Origin: Bacteroidales bacterium
GTDB lineage: Bacteria > Bacteroidota > Bacteroidia > Bacteroidales > WCHB1-69
Direction: 5' to 3'
DNA length: 51,788 nt
Assembly (NCBI GenBank): GCA_017616775.1
Contig: JAFZXM010000036.1
Coordinates: 1-51,788 of the forward strand
Each line of letters opens with the position of its first letter. The stretch's first letter is position 1. The notes below the pieces were generated by a model that saw nothing but the letters and a program-made list of their open reading frames with translations, ran no database searches and had not been told where the DNA came from. Positions 46,104 to 51,788 of this stretch are shown piece by piece. The position numbers and the translations under genes are program-made.

Positions 46104-46876
46104 AGTTTGTTCTTATTGTTTTTGGTCAAAATTTCACGGGCTAAATTCAAATAATTGGTGGCACCTTTGGATTGGGCATCATAGAGCAATACGGGTTTTT
46201 GGAAACTCGGGGCTTCTGCCAACCGTATGTTTCTGCTGATAATGGTGTTGAATACCAAATTTTTAAAATGTAATTTTACATCTTCCACCACTTGGTTAGA
46301 CATTTTGGTGCGATTGTCATACATGGTAAGCAATATGCCTTCTATGCCGAGTTCAGGGTTAAGATTGCTTTGCACTATTTTTATGGTGTTCAGCAATTTT
46401 CCCAAGCCTTCCAAAGCAAAATATTCACTTTGAACAGGAATCAGCACGGTATCTGCCGCTGTGAGTGCATTTACCGTGATTAATCCCAATGAGGGGGCAC
46501 AGTCTATAAAAACGAATTCATAGTCGTCGGCAATGGAACTTATCGCCCGGCGCATGACGGTTTCCCTGTTCTCCATGTCTATCATTTCCAATTCGGCACC
46601 CACCAAATCGATATGTGCAGGAATGATGTCCAAATTGGGCACATTGGTGTGGGTGATACTTTCCTGTGTGGTGGCATCACCTATCATCACTTCATAAATG
46701 CTGTTTTGGACTACATTGGGGTCAACTCCCAATCCGGAGGAGGTGTTGGCTTGCGGATCGGCATCTATAAGCAGGGTTTTGTGCTCTAATATAGCCAAAC
46801 TTGCGGCTAAATTAATAGAGGTAGTGGTTTTGCCTACGCCACCTTTTTGATTTGCTATTGCAATAATCTTTCCCAT
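46100..46876 (-). CDS. parA: chromosome partitioning ATPase ParA/Soj
   Basis: A 258-residue protein with the deviant Walker A motif QKGGVGKTTTSINLA at residues 10-24 and FIDCAPSLG. It partners ParB. It is the first gene of a six-gene run that continues to the secreted protein at 41453. Confidence 0.95.
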   Translation of the reverse strand: MGKIIAIANQKGGVGKTTTSINLAASLAILEHKTLLIDADPQANTSSGLGVDPNVVQNSIYEVMIGDATTQESITHTNVPNLDIIPAHIDLVGAELEMIDMENRETVMRRAISSIADDYEFVFIDCAPSLGLITVNALTAADTVLIPVQSEYFALEGLGKLLNTIKIVQSNLNPELGIEGILLTMYDNRTKMSNQVVEDVKLHFKNLVFNTIISRNIRLAEAPSFQKPVLLYDAQSKGATNYLNLAREILTKNNKNKL

Positions 46877-46898
46877 AAAATCTATGTTTACAATTTTG

Positions 46899-46906
46899 CA
46901 AAATTA
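46899..46906 (-). promoter_or_regulatory. -7 box of the parA operon
   Basis: Minus-strand TAATTTTG, 22 bp before the parA ATG at 46876. Confidence 0.5.
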
Positions 46907-46979
46907 CAATTTTTTGTTGGATATTCGTATAGAAATAAAAAAATAATCTGTTTTGACAATTTTTTATTTACTGAATGCT

Positions 46980-47023
46980 AAACATGTGATGAACAGTAAC
47001 ATGTTATTGGTCATCACATGTTT
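46980..47023. repeat. 44-bp near-perfect palindrome upstream of parA
   Basis: The 13-bp arms at 46980-46992 and 47011-47023 are exact inverses, and the inner part continues the symmetry, so 20 of 22 positions pair, plus one G-T. It lies 23 bp after the T9SS cargo gene and about 70 bp upstream of the parA promoter. There is no immediate T-run on the minus strand. It may be a terminator-like hairpin or a protein-binding site. Confidence 0.6.
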
Positions 47024-47046
47024 AATTTACGGGTAAACTCCGAATT

Positions 47047-48483
47047 TTATTCTTTTACAAATTTTTTGGTAATAACATTTTCATCTGTTTCAATTGACAG
47101 CAAGTACATTCCTTGCGGCAAAGAAGAGATGTCCGCACCTGTCATATTGCCTTTTTGCTCTTTCAGCAAAACACCCGATACATTGTACAAACTAACGCTT
47201 TTTATCTTTTCTTCAGGAAGGTCTATATAGATATAATCTTTGGCAGGATTGGGATAGATGTTGACAGTGTTTTGAAATGCCGGACTTGTAAGGTTCAAAT
47301 CCAAATCCCTGCAGCTTACTTTCAGCACAGCACCCCCGCTGGCTGCCACATAAAACAAAGAATCTTTCCCGTCAACGGCATTGTATGCAGTATCCCGTGA
47401 TTGGTGCAAAGGCTCCCACAAAGGCTCACTTAAACGCATCTTACCTGTTGTCCTGGTTAAAGCACTAAAATAGGTATCTTTCTCGCTTTCTGCTTTAAAG
47501 TGTTTAATGTTAACCGTATTTGCAACAATTACACCAATGCCCTTATCTGTATATTTTATACTCACATAATCGGGTATATATGGTATAGAAATGCCTGTTG
47601 CCCGCATAGAATCTCTATAATACATCTGCCTTTTGCTGTATGTTTGAAAATTGTCAAAAGTGTGATAAATAAAATTCTCATGAACCCATATCGCTTCTGA
47701 CTGATTAAAAAAAGCTATATCGTAATTATTGCTTAAAATATCTACATCGAGATCGCTATAAAAATAGATGGAAGCATAGAAAGGCAGCCGGGCTATACTA
47801 TCCCATGTGCTTCCATAATCTTTTGATTGATAAATATTACCACCTGTATGCATGCGATGAGGCTCTTCAGAAAAATTATAATCATCAACAATGGTGCCGG
47901 ACAAAGACCTTCCCGTTATCATATAAGCGTTTGGTCCGTCAAAATAAAAATCGGAAAGAATATAATCAAACACACTATTGTTCCATGTTGTTCCTCCGTC
48001 AAAACTTTTATATAATTTATTGTCAATGAATCTTATGGCATAGATTGTATCTGCATCTATAGGAAAAATTTTGAAAAAGGCGGGTAGCGAATCTTGGGTT
48101 TGTACCGTCCATGTATTGCCTCCATCTGTTGTTCGGAGCAATACGCCTCCTTTTAATAATAAATCCTTGCGTAAATAACCGTATTGTTGATGATTATTAT
48201 GAAAATCCTCATTGTAGAAGCCGGCGGCAAAACCGACATTGTCATTGACAAACTTTATGCTCAAAAAAAGAGCATCTCCATTGGTATAACATTCATTCCA
48301 TGTGTTTCCCGCATCAGTTGTCTTATATATCATCCCTCTGCCGCCTGTAAATACAATACTATCTGTAACACAATGTATTTCATACAAATCTCTTCCTTGG
48401 GTATCAACTTTTATGCTTTGCCATTGTCCATGGATAGCCGTTGTTAATAACAGAGTGCATGCGAGAATCAGTGATTTTTTCAT
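47047..48483 (-). CDS. secreted protein with T9SS type A sorting domain
   Basis: A 478-residue protein with a signal peptide (MKKSLILACTLLLTT). Several Asp-box/YCF48-type repeats follow (KTTDAGNTW, RTTDGGNTW, KSFDGGTTW, QSKDYGSTW), giving a beta-propeller. The C-terminus carries NIYPNPAKDYIYIDL, LYNVSGVLLKE and LPQGMYLLSIETD, the T9SS sorting domain. It is therefore exported and may be anchored at the surface. The ATG at 48483 was chosen over an upstream ATT because it begins the signal peptide. Confidence 0.88.
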   Translation of the reverse strand: MKKSLILACTLLLTTAIHGQWQSIKVDTQGRDLYEIHCVTDSIVFTGGRGMIYKTTDAGNTWNECYTNGDALFLSIKFVNDNVGFAAGFYNEDFHNNHQQYGYLRKDLLLKGGVLLRTTDGGNTWTVQTQDSLPAFFKIFPIDADTIYAIRFIDNKLYKSFDGGTTWNNSVFDYILSDFYFDGPNAYMITGRSLSGTIVDDYNFSEEPHRMHTGGNIYQSKDYGSTWDSIARLPFYASIYFYSDLDVDILSNNYDIAFFNQSEAIWVHENFIYHTFDNFQTYSKRQMYYRDSMRATGISIPYIPDYVSIKYTDKGIGVIVANTVNIKHFKAESEKDTYFSALTRTTGKMRLSEPLWEPLHQSRDTAYNAVDGKDSLFYVAASGGAVLKVSCRDLDLNLTSPAFQNTVNIYPNPAKDYIYIDLPEEKIKSVSLYNVSGVLLKEQKGNMTGADISSLPQGMYLLSIETDENVITKKFVKE

Positions 48484-48505
48484 AATAACCAATGTTTAAT
48501 TTTTG

Positions 48506-48513
48506 CAAAGATA
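48506..48513 (-). promoter_or_regulatory. -7 box of the T9SS cargo gene
   Basis: Minus-strand TATCTTTG, 22 bp before the ATG at 48483. Confidence 0.55.
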
Positions 48514-48540
48514 CAATTTTTTTTGTAGAATCAAGGGATA

Positions 48541-48573
48541 AAAAAAAAGCGAAAATAAATTTCGCTTTTTTTT
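48541..48573. terminator. bidirectional terminator after the EF-G2-like gene
   Basis: AAAAAAAAGCGAAA and TTTCGCTTTTTTTT (48541-48554 with 48560-48573) around a 5-nt loop. It ends the minus-strand gene whose stop is at 48599. Confidence 0.85.
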
Positions 48574-48598
48574 ACTGTGATGATGAAAACGAACTGCG

Positions 48599-50737
48599 TT
48601 AATCTTCGTCAGTTTGAGATTCTTCGTAAGCTTTCAGCAATGCGGATTGAACATCGGAAGGCACTTGTTGGTATTCGGCGTATTTCATGCCATACGAAGC
48701 TCTTCCGCTGGTGAGTGAACTTAAAGAGGTGGAATATTTGTTCATTTCTGCCAAAGGCACTTTGGCACGCAAGGTTTGGAATTTGCCTTCGCTATCCATA
48801 CCCATTACTATACCTCTACGACCTTGCAAGTCGGTCATCACACCGCCCATATTGTCGGAAGGAACAAACACTTCCACATCGTAAATGGGTTCCAAAATAC
48901 GGGGACCGGCATTTTTGAAAGCTTCTTTGAATGCGTTGCGTCCTGCCAATTTGAATGCCATTTCATTGGAATCTACGGGGTGCATTTTACCGTCGTATAT
49001 GTTCACTACTATGTCACGGGCATAAGAGCCGGTAAGGGGACCTTCTTCCATTTTTTCCATAATACCTTTTAAAATGGCAGGCATAAAACGGGCGTCGATA
49101 GCTCCGCCGACTATACAGTTGTTGAATACTAATTTGCCGCCCCAAGGCAAATCGTAACTTTCAGTACCTCTGATAGGATATTTGGTTTGGTTGGGCATGC
49201 CTTCATAATAGGGTTCTATCAGCATGTGAACTTCACCGAACTGACCGGCACCGCCGGATTGCTTTTTGTGGCGGTACATGGCTTCTGCCGATTTGGTGAT
49301 GGTTTCACGATACGGAATTTTCGGTGCGTAATATTCAACTTCTATTTTGTTGATATTTTCTATTATCCATTTGATAATATTGAGGTGTTGTTCACCTTGT
49401 CCTGAAATAATGGTTTGTTTCAACTCTTTGCTTTGTTCCATCAGGAAAGTGGGGTCTGTTTTGCGGATATCGTTCAATACGGCACCCAATTTTTCATCTT
49501 CCGTATTGTTTTTTGCTCTTACGGCTGTGCGGAATTTGGGTTCCGGATATTCAGTCGGGGTGATTACATCATCGCTGTTTTTGGTGGAGTTGACAGTGCT
49601 TTGATTGGGAACACTCTTCATTTTGATAGTGGCCACTATATCACCGGCAACGGTTTTTTCCACTTTTTCCCTGTTTTTGCCTGCTATGCAGAGCAATTGG
49701 GAAATACGTTCTTTGGAACCGTTGGTGCCATTCACCACATCCATGGCTTCCGTAACTTCTCCTGCATATATTTTGAAGAATGTTACTTCACCTACGTGTT
49801 GTTCTATGGATGTTTTGAACACAAAGGCGGAAAACGGACCGGCGGCATTGCAATTGAGTTCGGCTCCTTTGTTGTTCTTGGTTTTACGCGATGCTTCGTT
49901 AGGAGCAGGACAATTGTTTTTAATAAAATCCATTAAACGGTCTATGCCCTGGTCTGTTTTGGCGGCGCAGCAAACAACAGGAAAAATACCTCTGTCGCGG
50001 ATACCTATTTTCAAACCTTTGATAATCTCTTCTTCCGACAATGTGCCTTCTTCAAAGAATTTTTCCATCAACGATTCTTCATTCTCCGCTGCATTTTCTA
50101 TTAATATGGATTGCAAATCGGCAGCTTTTCCGGCTTCGTTGGCGGGAATGTCTTCCACTATCATTTTACCTCCGTTAACGGGGAATTTCAGCATTTTCAT
50201 TTGTAACAAGTCTATTACGGCATCAAAACCGGCACCCGCATTAACAGGATATTGAATGATGGTAACATTGTTGCCGAATTCTTCTTTGAGTTGGCGTGTG
50301 GTTTCATCAAAATTGGCTTTTTCATGGTCCAATTGATTCACTACAAATATGGTGGGAATGTTGGTCTTTTTGGTCCATCTCCATTGTATTTCGGTACCGA
50401 CTTCCACGCCGTTTTGAGCATTGACAACCATCAAAGCTGCATCGGCAACGCGAAGAGCACCAACCACTTCTCCTACAAAATCATCAAATCCCGGACAATC
50501 TATTATGTTGTATTTGATGCCGTTGTATTCAGAATAAAGTACGGTGGAGTAGATGGAGTTACCTCTTTCCAATTCTATTTCACGATAATCCGATACGGTG
50601 TTTTTGTCCTCTATGCTGCCTCTGCGGCTGATTACGCCTCCATGAAACAACATGGATTCCGCCAATGTGGTTTTACCCGAACGAGAGTTGCCTAACAAGG
50701 CAATGTTTCTAATTTCACTTGTCTGATAAACTTTCAT
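48599..50737 (-). CDS. elongation factor G paralogue (EF-G2-like)
   Basis: A 712-residue translational GTPase-like protein. G1 is GNSRSGKT (residues 16-23) and G4 is NQLD (134-137). Switch I reads ERGNSI instead of RGITI, and the DxPGH motif reads DCPGF (80-84), so the catalytic His of canonical EF-G is Phe84. EF-G domains II-V follow (QSGGAGQFGEVH, SNEMAFKLAGRNAFKEA). Bacteroides EF-G2 is known as a paralogue that translocates ribosomes without GTP hydrolysis; this gene looks similar, and a GTPase-deficient role is inferred. It is monocistronic with a leader of about 100 nt. Confidence 0.85.
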   Translation of the reverse strand: MKVYQTSEIRNIALLGNSRSGKTTLAESMLFHGGVISRRGSIEDKNTVSDYREIELERGNSIYSTVLYSEYNGIKYNIIDCPGFDDFVGEVVGALRVADAALMVVNAQNGVEVGTEIQWRWTKKTNIPTIFVVNQLDHEKANFDETTRQLKEEFGNNVTIIQYPVNAGAGFDAVIDLLQMKMLKFPVNGGKMIVEDIPANEAGKAADLQSILIENAAENEESLMEKFFEEGTLSEEEIIKGLKIGIRDRGIFPVVCCAAKTDQGIDRLMDFIKNNCPAPNEASRKTKNNKGAELNCNAAGPFSAFVFKTSIEQHVGEVTFFKIYAGEVTEAMDVVNGTNGSKERISQLLCIAGKNREKVEKTVAGDIVATIKMKSVPNQSTVNSTKNSDDVITPTEYPEPKFRTAVRAKNNTEDEKLGAVLNDIRKTDPTFLMEQSKELKQTIISGQGEQHLNIIKWIIENINKIEVEYYAPKIPYRETITKSAEAMYRHKKQSGGAGQFGEVHMLIEPYYEGMPNQTKYPIRGTESYDLPWGGKLVFNNCIVGGAIDARFMPAILKGIMEKMEEGPLTGSYARDIVVNIYDGKMHPVDSNEMAFKLAGRNAFKEAFKNAGPRILEPIYDVEVFVPSDNMGGVMTDLQGRRGIVMGMDSEGKFQTLRAKVPLAEMNKYSTSLSSLTSGRASYGMKYAEYQQVPSDVQSALLKAYEESQTDED

Positions 50738-50765
50738 GTTATTATATTATGTGTTTTTTGCTTGG

Positions 50766-50795
50766 AGTACTTTTATATTGTTAATATACAGTACT
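50766..50795 (-). other. hairpin in the EF-G2 leader
   Basis: Minus-strand AGTACTGTATATT pairs with AATATAAAAGTACT (mostly complementary) within the leader. It is AT-rich and may be fortuitous. Confidence 0.25.
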
Positions 50796-50840
50796 TTGTG
50801 TCTAACTAAAATTAATTCAAAAATTGTAAAACGTAAACTA

Positions 50841-50848
50841 CAAAGATA
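50841..50848 (-). promoter_or_regulatory. -7 box of the EF-G2-like gene
   Basis: Minus-strand TATCTTTG, 103 bp before the ATG at 50737. Confidence 0.55.
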
Positions 50849-51071
50849 CTAAAAAAAAACATAAGATGACACTTTCCCGGTTAAAAAAATATTCGTTCAC
50901 CATTTTTTTATCGCAACGGATGAATGTAATAAACATAGAACAAACAATTTGCGTGTGCATCGGGCGCGTTGTGGCAGAGTGCAAAAAATTTTTTATATGG
51001 TTAAAATAGTTTTATGAAACCCGGCTTACGTGAAACTGGCAATTCGGGCTTTTCACATTTTGCAAAGAAAG
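50849..51071. other. spacer between EF-G2 and the RHS fragment
   Basis: No gene is seen. It holds the sequence downstream of the RHS stop, including a weak CCCG/CGGG hairpin. One 9-of-10 match to half of the parS palindrome lies near 51024. Confidence 0.3.
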
Positions 51072-51788
51072 TTATGTTTTATGTTGAAATTTTACTATAT
51101 TGTTTACAGTACCATTATAATAATGCTTGGTATATTCACCATTACCGTTAAAGTTCAAATAGGTATTGGGATAAAACATGGCTTGTTGTAATTGCATGTT
51201 TAAAGGCTCTTGCTGGCCATTAATCCATACATTGGTATTGTATAAACTTAATTTATAAGTTCTTGTATTGGCAGCATTATAACCGTAATAAGCAAAACTC
51301 ATTACATCATCACTGTAGGCTTTGAGATTGCCTTGAGAATTAAACAGGAAGTACTCTGTATGAGGATTCGGAGTTTGCACTTCCTTTTGTCTTAAACTGC
51401 CGTTTATGCCGTAAATAAGGTTAACATGTTCGTCTCCGGTTTGCATTATCGGAGCAAAGGAGGTCTGTGCATGGCTGTAGTTAGCAGTAGGATAAGCATA
51501 ACTGCGGGAGTACGTTTCCGTGGCATTGCTTAGCATATCCGTTTGGGCAATGTCATATTGCATTATCTTGCCCCAGTTGCCATAGTTTACGGCTAATTGG
51601 TAGCTTTGTGCCTCGTTGGCGGAAACAAGTTGGTCTGTACTATCGTATGAGAATGTTTCCGTAAAGCTTTGGTTTGGCAGCCACGGGCAAGTGCTTGCTA
51701 CTTGGGTAACATTGCCAACAAGGTCATAGGTGTAATTTATGGAAGACAAGGTCGTGTTGTTATCCGTTGTTTGTATGGAGGACAAACG
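51072..51788 (-). CDS. RHS-repeat protein, 3' end, partial
   Basis: At least 239 residues, open at the right edge. YD repeats (INYTYDLVGNVTQV, ETFSYDSTDQL, NSQGNLKAYSDD) identify an RHS/YD-repeat protein, usually a large secreted beta-cocoon that encloses a C-terminal toxin. The end EYTKHYYNGTVNNIVKFQHKT stops soon after a YTKHYY(A/N)G element that in Bacteroidota RHS proteins usually precedes much more core sequence. So the protein may be truncated before the core ends and the toxin begins. The start is outside the window. Confidence 0.75.
   Translation of the reverse strand, partial: RLSSIQTTDNNTTLSSINYTYDLVGNVTQVASTCPWLPNQSFTETFSYDSTDQLVSANEAQSYQLAVNYGNWGKIMQYDIAQTDMLSNATETYSRSYAYPTANYSHAQTSFAPIMQTGDEHVNLIYGINGSLRQKEVQTPNPHTEYFLFNSQGNLKAYSDDVMSFAYYGYNAANTRTYKLSLYNTNVWINGQQEPLNMQLQQAMFYPNTYLNFNGNGEYTKHYYNGTVNNIVKFQHKT

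Noticed and set aside
51020..51040. parS-like half-site (TACGTGAAAC)
   Set aside because: Only one half of the 16-bp palindrome is present with a mismatch; no second half.

Overview
This window looks like chromosomal DNA from a member of the Bacteroidota, most likely of the order Bacteroidales. Four things point there. Promoters repeatedly carry the phylum's TAnnTTTG -7 box, and Shine-Dalgarno sites are rare. Several gene blocks are typical of the phylum: guaB followed by peptidyl-prolyl isomerases, parA-parB-DUF5683-dapB-lepB, DUF6089-uppS-bamA-skp, and tolQ-exbD-exbD. IspG is the long form and signal peptidase I is enlarged. One secreted protein ends in a type IX secretion (T9SS) sorting domain. 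The resident genes are AT-rich and use TTG for most leucines.

Layout, left to right. At 1-1000 there is AT-rich DNA with a small lipoprotein gene between two similar minus-strand promoter regions. At 1100-6317 a plus-strand operon encodes two UDP-sugar enzymes (WlbB/WbpD-like and WlbA/WbpB-like), a nucleoid-associated protein, a secreted MORN/YwqK-type repeat protein and RimO. At 6525-12375 an envelope operon holds two related outer-membrane beta-barrel proteins, UppS, BamA and Skp. VanZ-like, gcvH and coaE follow on the minus strand. At about 14.1-16.5 kb lies an apparent accessory island. It holds a Cys-rich small protein with a radical SAM enzyme, divergent from a Fic enzyme, and it is bracketed by two copies of a repeat that share an identical 30-bp core. 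After it come a Wzi-like outer-membrane protein and ispG, then lysS-dnaB-pgk on the plus strand. At 25-28.7 kb are a polytopic membrane protein, a lipoprotein and a GT4 glycosyltransferase.

From 28.7 to 35.8 kb a minus-strand operon runs from guaB through three periplasmic peptidyl-prolyl isomerases to a MoxR ATPase and a small PD-(D/E)XK-like protein. At 36-38.7 kb are tolQ, a four-helix membrane protein, two exbD genes and tRNA-Ser(GGA). Next are L-asparaginase, TatD and two related secreted proteins. From 42.1 to 46.9 kb lies parA-parB-DUF5683-dapB-lepB, continuing into the second of those secreted proteins. The right end holds a T9SS cargo protein, an EF-G2-like factor whose catalytic His is replaced by Phe, and the 3' end of an RHS-type gene that runs off the window.

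Most of the window is housekeeping with a strong cell-envelope theme: lipid carrier synthesis, outer-membrane protein insertion and chaperoning, signal peptide removal, energy transduction and surface polysaccharide. The least explained part is the 14.1-16.5 kb island. Secondary points of interest are the EF-G paralogue, the structured leader upstream of lysS, and the large palindrome upstream of parA.
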